Source of the DNA: Lachnospiraceae bacterium
GTDB taxonomy: Bacteria > Bacillota > Clostridia > Lachnospirales > Lachnospiraceae
DNA length: 40,934 bases
Assembly: GCA_017462755.1 (NCBI GenBank)
Contig: JAFTQM010000026.1
Coordinates: 1 to 40,934, forward strand
Direction of reading: 5' to 3'
Shown here: one piece after another, positions 7,345-16,630 of the stretch
How the letters are laid out: each line of letters begins with the position of its first letter
How positions within the stretch are numbered: the first letter of the stretch is position 1
Made by a program: the position numbers and the translations under genes
Notes under the pieces: model-generated
What the model was told of the DNA's origin: nothing
What the model saw: the letters and a program-made list of their open reading frames with translations, nothing else
The model's database searches: none

Positions 7345-8358
7345 ATGGAAGAAGCAGTAAAGACAGAGAGAAAAAAAGTAATATTAAGCGGAATTCAGCC
7401 AACGGGTGTATTTACGTTGGGAAACTATATCGGAGCGATTCGAAATTGGGATAAGATGCAGGATGAGTACAACTGTGCTTACTTTGTGGCAGATTTGCAT
7501 TCCCTGACGGTACGACAGGACCCGGCAGCGCTTCGGAAGCAGACGCTGGATGCATTTGCGTTGGTGCTGGCATGCGGCATTGACCCGGAGAAGAGTCTGG
7601 TATTTATTCAGAGTCATGTACCGAGCCATGCAGAGTTGAACTGGATTTTGTCCTGTTATGCTCAGTTTGGTGAATTGTCCCGTATGACCCAGTTTAAGGA
7701 TAAGTCTGCAAAGCATGCGGACAATGTGAATGCAGGTTTGTTCACATATCCGGTACTGATGGCGGGTGATATTCTGTTGTACCAGCCGGATTTTGTGCCG
7801 GTAGGTGCAGACCAGAAGCAGCATCTGGAGTTTACGAGAGATATTGTGACTCGTTTTAATAACCTGTACGGCAATGTGTTCCGTATGCCGGAGGCATATA
7901 TTCCGAAGGAAGGCGCGCGCGTTATGTCGTTGCAGGACCCGACCAAGAAGATGTCGAAGTCGGATGAAAATGTAAATGCGTTTGTTTCGATTTTGGATGA
8001 GCCGAATGTGATTATCAACAAGTTCAAGCGTGCGGTAACCGACAGTGAGAAGGAGATTTGCTACCGTGAGGGTAAGGACGGTATCAACAATCTGATGTCG
8101 ATTTACTCGGTAGTGACCGGTCTGACCTATGAGCAGATTGAAAAGGACTTTGAAGGCAAGGGCTATGGAGATTTCAAGCTTGCAGTCGGAGAGGCAGTCG
8201 TAGAAAAGCTGCGTCCGATTCGCGAGAATTTTAACCGTATCAGCAAGGATAAGGCATATTTGGAGGAGACCTATCGTAAGGGTGCCGAGATGGCGACCGG
8301 AATTTCGGAGAGAACGCTTTCCAAGGTAAAGAAAAAGGTAGGCTTGCTGGCAAAATAA
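7345..8358 (+). CDS. trpS: Tryptophanyl-tRNA synthetase
   Basis: A class I aminoacyl-tRNA synthetase that charges tRNA-Trp. From the chosen start the product is 337 residues, the usual length. It begins ...KKVILSGIQPTGVFTLGNY, where the TLGNY region is the HIGH-equivalent, and has DLHSLTV, HVPSHAELNW and KMSKS at residues 202-206. ATG 7345 is preferred because GGAG lies six bases upstream. In-frame ATGs at 7324 and 7333 and a TTG at 7285 would add residues outside the family and sit closer to the transcription start. The DHH phosphoesterase gene follows after 22 bases and is probably co-transcribed. Confidence 0.95.
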   Translation: MEEAVKTERKKVILSGIQPTGVFTLGNYIGAIRNWDKMQDEYNCAYFVADLHSLTVRQDPAALRKQTLDAFALVLACGIDPEKSLVFIQSHVPSHAELNWILSCYAQFGELSRMTQFKDKSAKHADNVNAGLFTYPVLMAGDILLYQPDFVPVGADQKQHLEFTRDIVTRFNNLYGNVFRMPEAYIPKEGARVMSLQDPTKKMSKSDENVNAFVSILDEPNVIINKFKRAVTDSEKEICYREGKDGINNLMSIYSVVTGLTYEQIEKDFEGKGYGDFKLAVGEAVVEKLRPIRENFNRISKDKAYLEETYRKGAEMATGISERTLSKVKKKVGLLAK

Positions 8359-8380
8359 GACCCAAGAAGAGGATGGCAGT

Positions 8381-9874
8381 ATGAAGCTGGAAACACTGGA
8401 AAAATACAATGATATTGTAATTCAGATGCATGACAATCCGGATGCGGATGCCGTGGGCTCCGGCTATGCGATTTACCGCTATTTTCAGGCAAAGGGGAAA
8501 AGGGTGCGTCTGATTTACGGAGGACGACAACCGATTACCAAAAGCAATATGAAGCTGCTGTTACAGGAGCTAGCGATTCCGGTCGAGTATGTACAGGAGT
8601 TAGAAGCTCCGGAGCTTCTGCTGACAGTGGATTGTCAGTACGGCGAGGGCAATGTACAGCGCTTTGAGGCGCAGAATATTGCAATGATTGACCATCATAA
8701 CACCGGACGTGTATCGGATGCGATGTCGGAGATTCGCAGCCATATTGTGAGCTGTGCTACGATTTGTTATGACCTTCTGCTGGCAGAGGGCTTTGATGTC
8801 AACGCGGACATACGGATTGCAACGGCGCTCTACTATGGCTTGTATATGGACAGCAAGGAATTGTCCGAAATTCGTCATCCGCTGGAGCGGGATATGATTG
8901 ATTTTCTGCATTATGACCGTGTCTTGGTGCGCCGGCTGAACCATGCGAATTTTACGATTGACGAGATGGAGACGGCGGGAATCGCAATGATTCGTCACAG
9001 CTATGATGAGAACAAGCGGCTTTCGATTATCAAATCCAATCCCTGTGACCCGAATATTCTGGGACTGGTGGGTGATTTGGTTTTGCAGGTGGACAGCATT
9101 GACGTATGTATTATCTTCAACGAATGTCCGGGCGGCTTTAAGCTTTCGGTGCGCAGCTGTGCGCCAGATGTGGCTGCAAATGAGCTGGCAAGATTTCTTA
9201 CCGCAGGAATCGGTGACGGTGGCGGTCATCTAGATAAGGCCGGTGGTTTTATCAGCAAACGACAGTACGAAAAGCGCTACGGGGAAAAGGGAATCGAGTC
9301 CTTTTTCTTTCAGCGGGTGGATGAATATTACGACAGCTATGATGTGATTTATGCCAAAGATGGTGTGAAGGATGTAAGCGGCTTTTGCAAATATCGTAAA
9401 AAGGCATATATTTGCGGCTTTGTACGCACGACAGAGGTGGTTCCGGCAGGGACGGTGTGCAGAATCCGGACGTTAGAAGGGGATGCTACGGTAACAGCAG
9501 GAGAAGATATTTATTTGATGATTGGCTATTTTGGAGAGGTCTATCCGATTGAACGTGTGGTTTTTGAACGCAAATATCGCGTGCTGGACGCATCGTTTGA
9601 GAAGTCTTTTGAATATCCGCCGACGTTGATTACGCAGGCAGATGGCAAGACAAGGAAGCTGCTTCCGTTTGCAAAGCAATGCATTGTGCAGGAGGAAGTT
9701 AGAGTTTTTGCGAGAGAGCTTTGTAAGGATACGAAGGTATTTACGAAGTGGGATTATGAGAAGTACATGGCAGGAGAAGCCGGAGATATGCTTTGCTACA
9801 CAGAGGGAGACGCAAAGGATTTGTATATCATCAAGAAGAATGTCTTTGGGGAAACCTACGAGGAAGCAGAATAG
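8381..9874 (+). CDS. DHH-family phosphoesterase (NrnA-like) with C-terminal extension
   Basis: The N-terminal DHH domain carries the metal-binding motifs HDNPDADAVGSG (17-28), TVDCQ (82-86), IDHHNTG (103-109) and MDSKEL. The DHHA1 domain ends with GDGGGHLDKAGG (GGGH at 280-283). Such proteins degrade nano-RNA, pAp or cyclic-dinucleotide-derived oligonucleotides in the cytoplasm. NrnA is about 320 residues; this protein has 497. The extra part of about 170 residues is soluble, beta-rich and of unknown role. It follows trpS closely and ends at a bidirectional terminator. The specific substrate cannot be told from sequence. Confidence 0.85.
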   Translation: MKLETLEKYNDIVIQMHDNPDADAVGSGYAIYRYFQAKGKRVRLIYGGRQPITKSNMKLLLQELAIPVEYVQELEAPELLLTVDCQYGEGNVQRFEAQNIAMIDHHNTGRVSDAMSEIRSHIVSCATICYDLLLAEGFDVNADIRIATALYYGLYMDSKELSEIRHPLERDMIDFLHYDRVLVRRLNHANFTIDEMETAGIAMIRHSYDENKRLSIIKSNPCDPNILGLVGDLVLQVDSIDVCIIFNECPGGFKLSVRSCAPDVAANELARFLTAGIGDGGGHLDKAGGFISKRQYEKRYGEKGIESFFFQRVDEYYDSYDVIYAKDGVKDVSGFCKYRKKAYICGFVRTTEVVPAGTVCRIRTLEGDATVTAGEDIYLMIGYFGEVYPIERVVFERKYRVLDASFEKSFEYPPTLITQADGKTRKLLPFAKQCIVQEEVRVFARELCKDTKVFTKWDYEKYMAGEAGDMLCYTEGDAKDLYIIKKNVFGETYEEAE

Positions 9875-9878
9875 AAAG

Positions 9879-9930
9879 AAGCGCATGAAAAAGTGAGTAG
9901 TATTGCTTTTTCATGCGCTTATATTTTTTA
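9879..9930. terminator. Bidirectional terminator
   Basis: A perfect 15-bp stem (9879-9893 with 9906-9920, 12-base loop) is followed by T-rich sequence on the plus strand and TCTTTCT on the minus strand. It serves the DHH gene and the convergent hybrid kinase gene, whose stop codon it partly overlaps. Confidence 0.85.
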
Positions 9931-12864
9931 CTTTATTCTCTCTTGAAGCAGAGCCGTTATTTTGACTAAATCAACATCCTTCATCCAAACCTGCAGCTGC
10001 GTCAGAATGGCTTGTTCCTCAGCAGAAAATTGTGCCGGCTTGGTATGCCGGAGCAGCTCGGAAGCAGAAGCGATGTCAAAGTCCTGAATCAAGTGATTCA
10101 GCCGTTGCAGGAGGGAAGGGAAAGCATCCGCTGCATCCGTGGAACTCTGCGGGGACGATGTCTGTAAAGATTCGGTCGACGCAGATGTGATATCGTTCGC
10201 AGGATTTTGAAGGAAGAAGGCTTGCAGCTGACGCAACAGAAGCCGGTAATCCTCTTCAAAGTCGATTTCATGCGCTGTGATATAAGCGTAATCCCGTTCC
10301 TTGGCGGCATGCTCCAGTGCCTTTGCCTGCTCGGATAGCTGCATGGCGCCGATGTTTAAGGCTTGTCCCTTTAATGCATGAACCCGAATCTGATATTCCT
10401 TGTAATCCTTTTGATGCAGGAAATCTGTCAATTCCTTAAGCTGTTCTGCACCGGATTGGTGTAGCAGCTGCAAAACATCCAAATAGGCGGATAGCTGTCC
10501 TGCACAGCAGGAAAGTCCGTGTGAGACGTTGAGCTGTGGCAGGTAGGACTGCAGGCGTTCTGCATCGGAAAGTGCGTTGGAAGAGTCTGCTACCGGAGCG
10601 GTATCAGCAAGGGTAGGGAGTTCTTTCACAGCAGATGGATGTATTAGCTTGTCCGGTGGAATGTATTGCTTTAACAATGCTTCCAGCTGGATAAAGCTCA
10701 TCGGCTTGGAAAGATATTCATCAAAGCCCTCCAAAAGCAGCTGGTCGCGGACGCCGGTTACTGCATTTGCGGTCAGAACGATGATTTTGCACGCACCATT
10801 TGCGGCATAGTAGGAACGCAGCTGACGGATAAGGTGCATTGCTTCCGTACCGTCCATTTCAGGCATCATCTGATCCATGAAGACAAGTGGATAATCCTGC
10901 TTCTCGCACAGTGCGATGGCTTCTTTGCCGCTGATGGCAGTATCCACCTGCAGACCATAATGCTCCAGACTGTATTTTGCAACCTTCAAATTAATCAAAT
11001 TATCGTCTACCAAGAGTACCTTGGTGTCGCGGATTTTTAATTCGCCCAGACTAAACTCATCCTTGTTCTCGTGTTCAGAACCGGCAAGGTATTGGATTGG
11101 GCTGGCATCGATAACAGGCTGCGGAAGGACAACGGTAAAGGTACTGCCCTCACCATATACGCTTTCGACGGAAATACTGCCGTTCATCAGAGAAACATAG
11201 CCCTTGACGATAGGCAGTCCGAGACCGGTGCCTTCGATACCCTTGTTTGCGTTGGTATCAATCTGAGTAAAGGTTTCAAAAATAGTTGCTAGCTTCTCCG
11301 GCGGGATGCCTCTGCCGGTGTCGGACACGCGGAATTCCAGCTGAACCGTATCTGCATCCTTAGTCAGTACGGATACGGTAAGGGAAAGGCTGCCACGTTG
11401 TGTATATTTTACGGAATTGTTCAACAGGTTTATCAAAATGCTCTGAATGCGGCTCTTGTCGCCATACAGAATGCTCGGAATGGTTTCGTCCAGATTCATG
11501 GAGAAGTCCAAGCCCTTCTTGACAGCTTGTGTCTCAATGATGGAAAGCACATCCTGAAACAAGGTGGCAGGATAATAATTCTCGCATTGCAGCTCCATGC
11601 GTCCTGCCTCAAGCTTGGAAATGTCCAGGATATCGTTGATAATGGCAAGAAGGTTTTTGGAGGAATTGCGGATATCTGTCACATACTCGGTTACGGTAGC
11701 ATTGGAGTCCTCCTTGAGTACAAGCTCCGACAGACCGATAATGGCATTCATCGGAGTCCGGATTTCATGCGACATATTGGCAAGAAAGATGCTCTTAGTT
11801 TTGTTTGCAAGCTCCGCCTCCTGCTTGGCATCCTGCAAATGCTGCAGAGTTTTTACGCGCTCGGACAAATCGGTTACCATCAAAATGTAGCCGATGGTAT
11901 CCTGATATTTGTCATGAATTTTGCTGATGGAAAGGTTGCAGTAAATCTGATTCTTGCGACAGACGGTATCAAGGCTGTAATCCTTTCCGGTAAAATCAAA
12001 CGCAGTGCTTTCCTCCAAATCGAACAACGTAGCCAGCGGTACATTATGCTCGGCCAACGTGTCTTGGGAAAGGTCAAAAAATTCGGCAGCGGCATCGTTG
12101 ATGATATGAAGCCGTTTGTCGGTATCGTAGACCAGTACAGGCATGGACAGTGAATAATAAATAAACTCGGACATATTGGAGATATTGATTCGCGAACGGT
12201 CAATCACAGAGAAGGCACGGTATAGTACAATTACACCGAAAACCTGAGTGATGGAGCTGCCCGGAATCGCGGAGATACCGAGAAGCGGAAAAATTGTATC
12301 CAAAATCATGCCGAACAAAATCAAGGTTTCGGTAAGCAGAAAGTATTTACCAAACACCCGGATACGCTTCAGCTTCGAGCAGCGAATCATATAAATTGTA
12401 ATAGAAAAAATGATTGCAGCAATGCCGATACTGTAGGTAGTATAAAGATTGTTGGCAAGACCCGGTTTGAAGGAATAGGTCATACCCATGTCGGATAGGT
12501 AATAAACCGTTTCTCCTCTCTGAATGAGAAGAAAATAAATCGGGATGGCAGTCAAGGAAAGTGCAGTAAAAATATATCGCAATCTTTTTGGGATTTCAGA
12601 GACATAAGAAACCAAAAGCTGTGCGATCATCAAGTACAAAAATACGCCAATCATACCGAAAGAACGGCAGTAATAAGCGATTTCCGGCTTCGTTTGAAGC
12701 AGCAGGGCACCGAAGCCGAAGCACCAGATACTGCTCGAGAAGCAAAACACAGCCAGCAGGAAATTTTCGAGGTATTTTTTTTCTTTTGACCAGCAGAAGC
12801 TTATGGCAAAATAGCCGCACAGCACACCGCTGATTAGCAAAAATACAGCAAATATATAGTTCAT
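9928..12864 (-). CDS. Hybrid sensor histidine kinase (7TM-PAS-HisKA-HATPase-REC-Hpt)
   Basis: The 978-residue protein starts with seven hydrophobic segments (about 4-220), like the 7TM N-terminal region of some histidine kinases. A PAS domain follows (about 235-335), then HisKA with NMSHEIRTPMN (phospho-acceptor His366) and an HATPase domain with the N-box NLLNNSVKYT, DTGRGIP, and GTGLGLPIV. The receiver domain has VDDNLINLK and MDQMMPEMDG (Asp664), and the Hpt domain has VHALKGQALNIGA (His829). The protein thus carries a full His-Asp-His relay, but no separate response regulator is adjacent. The final 80 residues are a low-complexity linker and a helical tail. AGGAG lies ten bases before ATG. 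It is divergent from the threonine aldolase gene. Confidence 0.9.
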   Translation of the reverse strand: MNYIFAVFLLISGVLCGYFAISFCWSKEKKYLENFLLAVFCFSSSIWCFGFGALLLQTKPEIAYYCRSFGMIGVFLYLMIAQLLVSYVSEIPKRLRYIFTALSLTAIPIYFLLIQRGETVYYLSDMGMTYSFKPGLANNLYTTYSIGIAAIIFSITIYMIRCSKLKRIRVFGKYFLLTETLILFGMILDTIFPLLGISAIPGSSITQVFGVIVLYRAFSVIDRSRINISNMSEFIYYSLSMPVLVYDTDKRLHIINDAAAEFFDLSQDTLAEHNVPLATLFDLEESTAFDFTGKDYSLDTVCRKNQIYCNLSISKIHDKYQDTIGYILMVTDLSERVKTLQHLQDAKQEAELANKTKSIFLANMSHEIRTPMNAIIGLSELVLKEDSNATVTEYVTDIRNSSKNLLAIINDILDISKLEAGRMELQCENYYPATLFQDVLSIIETQAVKKGLDFSMNLDETIPSILYGDKSRIQSILINLLNNSVKYTQRGSLSLTVSVLTKDADTVQLEFRVSDTGRGIPPEKLATIFETFTQIDTNANKGIEGTGLGLPIVKGYVSLMNGSISVESVYGEGSTFTVVLPQPVIDASPIQYLAGSEHENKDEFSLGELKIRDTKVLLVDDNLINLKVAKYSLEHYGLQVDTAISGKEAIALCEKQDYPLVFMDQMMPEMDGTEAMHLIRQLRSYYAANGACKIIVLTANAVTGVRDQLLLEGFDEYLSKPMSFIQLEALLKQYIPPDKLIHPSAVKELPTLADTAPVADSSNALSDAERLQSYLPQLNVSHGLSCCAGQLSAYLDVLQLLHQSGAEQLKELTDFLHQKDYKEYQIRVHALKGQALNIGAMQLSEQAKALEHAAKERDYAYITAHEIDFEEDYRLLLRQLQAFFLQNPANDITSASTESLQTSSPQSSTDAADAFPSLLQRLNHLIQDFDIASASELLRHTKPAQFSAEEQAILTQLQVWMKDVDLVKITALLQERIK

Positions 12865-12912
12865 ATCTTTTGTACTCCTAAAATAGGTTTTGTGAAATTA
12901 GTTATCATACAA

Positions 12913-12941
12913 ATTATAGCACGATGTCGTTTTTTTGTCTA
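12913..12941 (-). promoter_or_regulatory. Promoter of the hybrid kinase gene
   Basis: On the minus strand: TAGACA (12941-12936), 17-base spacer, TATAAT (12918-12913), about 50 bases before the start codon. Confidence 0.65.
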
Positions 12942-12973
12942 CAAAAAACTGAATTGTTCGGAAATAAATAGAC

Positions 12974-13002
12974 TTTACTACGCTACTGTTTTAGAATATA
13001 AT
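12974..13002 (+). promoter_or_regulatory. Promoter of the threonine aldolase gene
   Basis: TTTACT (12974-12979), 17-base spacer, TATAAT (12997-13002), about 38 bases before the start codon. It lies back to back with the kinase promoter, without overlap. Confidence 0.6.
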
Positions 13003-13040
13003 ATTTTACAGATTATATCGTAAACAATAGGAGGATTGTG

Positions 13041-14078
13041 ATGTTAGCATTTGAATGTGATTATAATCAGGGCTGTCATGAGAGGGTTTTGCAGCGTTTT
13101 ATGGAGACAAATCTGGAAAAGTTGCCGGGTTACGGAGAGGATAAGTATTGTATGTCGGCAAAGGAGAAGATAAAAGCAGCTTGCGAATGTCCGGAGGCGG
13201 AGGTGTACCTGCTGACCGGAGGTACGCAGACCAATCAGATTGTAATTGATACAATGCTTGCAGACTATGAGGGTGTGATTGCAGCGGACACCGGTCATGT
13301 AAATGTGCATGAGGCGGGAGCGATCGAAAAGACAGGACATAAGGTACTGTCACTGCCGGAGCATGACGGCAAGCTGGATGCAAAGGAGCTCGCAGAATAT
13401 TTGGCAGAGTTTGCGGCAGACGGAGACAAGGAGCATATGGTATTTCCGGGTATGGTCTACATTTCCCATCCGACGGAGTACGGTACCTTATACACGAAGC
13501 AGGAGCTGGCGCAGATTGCGGAAGTTTGTGCGCAGTATGAAATCAAGCTGTTTTTGGATGGAGCGAGACTGGGCTATGGTTTGTGTACACCGGGAACAGA
13601 TGTGACACTGCCGGTGCTTGCGGAGTATTGTGATGTGTTTTATATCGGTGGTACGAAGGTAGGAGCGCTGTGTGGCGAGGCACTGGTATTTCCGAAGCAC
13701 AATATGCCGAAGCATTTTACGGCGCAGGTAAAACAGCATGGTGCATTGTTAGCGAAGGGGCGTCTGGTGGGTATCTCCTTTGATACATTGTTTACAGACA
13801 ATTTGTACTTTGAAGTCAGTCGTCATGCAATGGAGATGGCAGAGAAATTAAAAGGAATTTTAACGAAATATTTTGAGTTTTATTTGGATTCTCCGACCAA
13901 CCAGCAGTTTGTATTGGTTGAGAACGAGTTTTTGAAGAAGCTGCAGGAGCAGGTACGGGTCAGTGTAAATCGTCGCTATGATGAAAAACGCATGGTAGTA
14001 CGCTTTACGACCAGCTGGGGAACCACGGCAGAGGAGTTGGAGGAGTTAGATAAGGTACTGGAGGCACTTAGTCGATAA
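13041..14078 (+). CDS. L-threonine aldolase (low-specificity type)
   Basis: A PLP enzyme of the beta-eliminating lyase/threonine aldolase family that splits L-threonine (and allo-threonine) to glycine and acetaldehyde. Visible motifs are LLTGGTQTNQ (58-67), the D-T-G-H-V-N-V-H-E-A-G loop, FLDGARLGYG (aspartate for the PLP ring nitrogen), and YIGGTKVGALCGEA, where Lys206 should bind PLP. The length of 345 residues is normal. ATG 13041 was chosen because AGGAGG lies six bases upstream; a GTG precedes it directly. The lipoprotein gene starts 20 bases later. This catabolic enzyme is in the same window as the threonine biosynthesis operon but about 17 kb away. Confidence 0.9.
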   Translation: MLAFECDYNQGCHERVLQRFMETNLEKLPGYGEDKYCMSAKEKIKAACECPEAEVYLLTGGTQTNQIVIDTMLADYEGVIAADTGHVNVHEAGAIEKTGHKVLSLPEHDGKLDAKELAEYLAEFAADGDKEHMVFPGMVYISHPTEYGTLYTKQELAQIAEVCAQYEIKLFLDGARLGYGLCTPGTDVTLPVLAEYCDVFYIGGTKVGALCGEALVFPKHNMPKHFTAQVKQHGALLAKGRLVGISFDTLFTDNLYFEVSRHAMEMAEKLKGILTKYFEFYLDSPTNQQFVLVENEFLKKLQEQVRVSVNRRYDEKRMVVRFTTSWGTTAEELEELDKVLEALSR

Positions 14079-14098
14079 ATGTGAAAAAGGAGTAGGGC

Positions 14099-16348
14099 AT
14101 GAGGAATAAAACAAAGCGTTTCTTGAGTTTGATGTTGTGCGGAATTTTATTAGCTTCCTGTGGTAAGGAAGCGGCTCAAAGCGAGGCAGAGGAGGATAAG
14201 GCGGCGAGTAGTGCAAAAGAGCAGGAAGCGGATATAACCCCGGAGCCAACTGCAACATCGGAGCCGACCGCGACCCCGGAGCCGACCGCAACCCCGGAGC
14301 CGACCGCAACCCCGGAACCAACGGCGACCCCGGAACCGACCGCAACCCCGGAACCGACCGCGACACCGATGCCAACGGCAACACCAACCCCTGCGTTGGA
14401 CGAAACACTTCGTACTGTTTTGGAGATTGGTGAGGCATGGGAAGGAGATTATGTAACCTTCGGTACTTATGAGCAGGACGGTGATAAATATAACGGTACA
14501 GAGCCGATTGAATGGAAGGTGCTAAGTAAGCAGGAGGACAAGGTATTACTTCTGAGTGTTTACGCATTGGACACCAAAAAGTATCATGAAACGTATGAGA
14601 ATGTTACATGGGAACACTGTACCCTGCGTGGTTGGTTAAATGATGAATTTTATAATACTGCATTCAGTGCGAAGGAACAGGCTTATATTGAAGAAACGTT
14701 AGTAATAAACAACGACAACGATTTTTGGGGAACGGATGGCGGCAATGATACTTGGGATAAGGTATTTTTGTTAAGCCAGGAAGAAGCGGAGCTGTACTTT
14801 GGTGCAGATTATGGTGAATATGAGCCCGCACGCAGGGTGCAGATAACCAAATATGCAAAAAGTCAAGGCGGAGCGATGTGCTTCAATAACGGTTATGTTG
14901 GCAATACCCTGTGCTGGCTGCGTTCTGTGGGAATGAGCAAATGTGCCGGACAGATATATTATTACGGTAATATATACAATGGTGCATATGTGAATAGCGA
15001 GGAGGTTACGGTACAGCCGGCATTCTGGCTGAGTATTCCTTCCGCATCGGAGGAAACGGAGGAACCCGAGCCAACACCAACTCCAACACCGATACCGCTT
15101 CCAACCTCCGTACCGGATACCGGAGAAACAGATGCTTCCGCAAAGAAGCTTAGTGAGGCACTGGTGGGGGATTATGTAAGCATTGGTGCTTATGAGCAGG
15201 ACAACGATAGCGGTAACGGAGCAGAAGCCATCGAGTGGCAGGTATTGGATAAGCAGGATGGTAAGGTATTGCTGCTTAGCAAATATGCTCTGGATGCAAA
15301 GCCGTACAATGAGGAGTCGGAATATGTAACCTGGGAGAATTGCACACTGCGTAGCTGGCTGAATGATGAATTTTACAGTAGTGCATTTAAGGATGCGGAA
15401 CGAAATTGTATTTTGAATACACAGAATGAAAATGCAGATAACCCGGTCTTTGGAGCGGCAGGAGGAAGTACTACCGTTGATAAAGTGTTTTTGCTGAGCT
15501 ATGAGGAAGCAACGACTTATTTTCTGGAAGACCCATATGCTTTTGATTCCGGACGAAGAGCGCAAATCACGGAATATGCGAAAGCGCAAGGCGGAGAAGA
15601 GTATCGTGACGAGAATTATGATTGGTATGGCACCACAGAATATGATGGAAACAGCAAATGGTGGTTACGCTCCTCGGGAGGAAATAACGGGATGGCAATG
15701 AAGGCAGACGAGAGCGGTGAAGTAGACCGTTATGGTGCGTCTGTAGGAGATAATGCAGTTACTGTACGTCCTGCCGTGTGGGTGGCTGCAGAGACATTGG
15801 TACCCGATGCGGATGAAGAGACGGTAACGGAACCGAAAGAATTGCTTAGCTCTATTAAGACGCTTCGTAAAGCATCCGTAGGTGATTCCGTAGATTTTGG
15901 ACGTTATGAGCAGGATACTAATTTGGAAAATGAAAAAGAACCGATTGAGTGGCTGGTATTGGATAAGCAGGAGGATAAGGTGTTATTGCTCAGCCGATAT
16001 GCACTGGATTGCAAGCCGTACAATGATAACAGAGAGGCAGTCACTTGGGAGACCTGTACGCTGCGTGACTGGCTGAATGATGAGTTTTATACGACGGCAT
16101 TTCATGACCGTGAGCGCGAATATATCATGGAAACCTTATTGAAAAACGAGGATCATCCCGAGAGTGGAACTGAGGGTGGTAATGACACACTGGATAAGGT
16201 ATTTCTGCTTAGTCTGGAAGAAATAGAGATGTATTATGAAGCTGATCCTGAGGATTGGGCTTCCGAACGCGGCGCACAGCTGACCAATTATGCCGAGTCA
16301 CAGGGCGGATATGAAAATGCGGACCATTATTATTGCGGCTGGTGGTGA
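14099..16348 (+). CDS. Lipoprotein with three DUF6273 repeats, last repeat cut by TGA
   Basis: The 749-residue product has a lipoprotein signal (lipobox L-A-S-C, Cys21), then a TPEPTA-type linker (about 47-98). Three DUF6273 repeats follow at about 113-313, 352-563 and 592-749. Each shows EPIEW-VL-KQ--KVLLLS-YALD, TWE-CTLR-WLNDEFY--AF and DKVFLLS. Repeats 1 and 2 end in -WLRS...V-V-PA-W, but repeat 3 stops at CGWW followed by TGA. The same frame continues for 55 codons and supplies the missing end, so this is a nonsense mutation or a sequencing error. The protein is probably anchored outside the membrane; the role of DUF6273 is unknown. AGGAG precedes the start. Confidence 0.85.
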   Translation: MRNKTKRFLSLMLCGILLASCGKEAAQSEAEEDKAASSAKEQEADITPEPTATSEPTATPEPTATPEPTATPEPTATPEPTATPEPTATPMPTATPTPALDETLRTVLEIGEAWEGDYVTFGTYEQDGDKYNGTEPIEWKVLSKQEDKVLLLSVYALDTKKYHETYENVTWEHCTLRGWLNDEFYNTAFSAKEQAYIEETLVINNDNDFWGTDGGNDTWDKVFLLSQEEAELYFGADYGEYEPARRVQITKYAKSQGGAMCFNNGYVGNTLCWLRSVGMSKCAGQIYYYGNIYNGAYVNSEEVTVQPAFWLSIPSASEETEEPEPTPTPTPIPLPTSVPDTGETDASAKKLSEALVGDYVSIGAYEQDNDSGNGAEAIEWQVLDKQDGKVLLLSKYALDAKPYNEESEYVTWENCTLRSWLNDEFYSSAFKDAERNCILNTQNENADNPVFGAAGGSTTVDKVFLLSYEEATTYFLEDPYAFDSGRRAQITEYAKAQGGEEYRDENYDWYGTTEYDGNSKWWLRSSGGNNGMAMKADESGEVDRYGASVGDNAVTVRPAVWVAAETLVPDADEETVTEPKELLSSIKTLRKASVGDSVDFGRYEQDTNLENEKEPIEWLVLDKQEDKVLLLSRYALDCKPYNDNREAVTWETCTLRDWLNDEFYTTAFHDREREYIMETLLKNEDHPESGTEGGNDTLDKVFLLSLEEIEMYYEADPEDWASERGAQLTNYAESQGGYENADHYYCGWW
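14238..14396 (+). repeat. 18-bp tandem repeat encoding Pro/Thr-rich linker
   Basis: About seven tandem copies of an 18-base unit (typical form GAGCCGACCGCAACCCCG) encode E-P-T-A-T-P. The copies differ mostly at third positions. Repeats like this vary in number between strains and here form an extended cell-wall-spanning linker. Confidence 0.85.
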
Positions 16349-16516
16349 TTACGCACACCGGGAACGGACAGCGAGAGTGCCATGAGTGTGAGCAGTAGCG
16401 GAAAAGTAAATATGATTGGTGGCTTCGTAGAATACGGAGCACTGTATTTTGCAGGCGGACGTGCAATTCAGATAAATCATGTAGTGCGTCCTGCCATCTG
16501 GGTAAGTTTGGAGTAA
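16349..16516 (+). pseudogene. Detached 3' end of the third DUF6273 repeat
   Basis: Directly after TGA 16346-16348, the same frame reads LRTPGTDSESAMSVSSSGKV and ends in HVVRPAIWVSLE and TAA (16514-16516). This matches the ends of repeats 1 and 2 (WLRS... to PAFWLSI and PAVWVAA). There is no start codon or RBS, so it is translated only by readthrough. Confidence 0.8.
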
Positions 16517-16563
16517 TTGCCGCTTGTTGCGTGCTTAGAGTAGCAAACGATGCAGTTGCCGTC

Positions 16564-16592
16564 TTGACTTTCAGCACGTCCTATGCTATACT
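16564..16592 (+). promoter_or_regulatory. Promoter of the SCIFF peptide gene
   Basis: TTGACT (16564-16569), 17-base spacer, TATACT (16587-16592), 38 bases before the ATG. Confidence 0.75.
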
Positions 16593-16630
16593 TGGCTCAA
16601 ATATTGTTATTAAGAATTGGAGTGAATACG

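Noticed and set aside
7384-8409. Long minus-strand open frame opposite trpS (341 codons)
   Set aside because: It is a shadow of a clearly real gene, with no family similarity or RBS.
11398-12153. Plus-strand open frame opposite the hybrid kinase (251 codons)
   Set aside because: It overlaps the kinase coding sequence, has no recognisable domain and no RBS.
16346-16348. TGA as selenocysteine or tryptophan codon
   Set aside because: No selenocysteine insertion hairpin is evident after it, and TGA is the normal stop in other genes here (for example at 6317-6319 and 18348-18350). A mutation is simpler.
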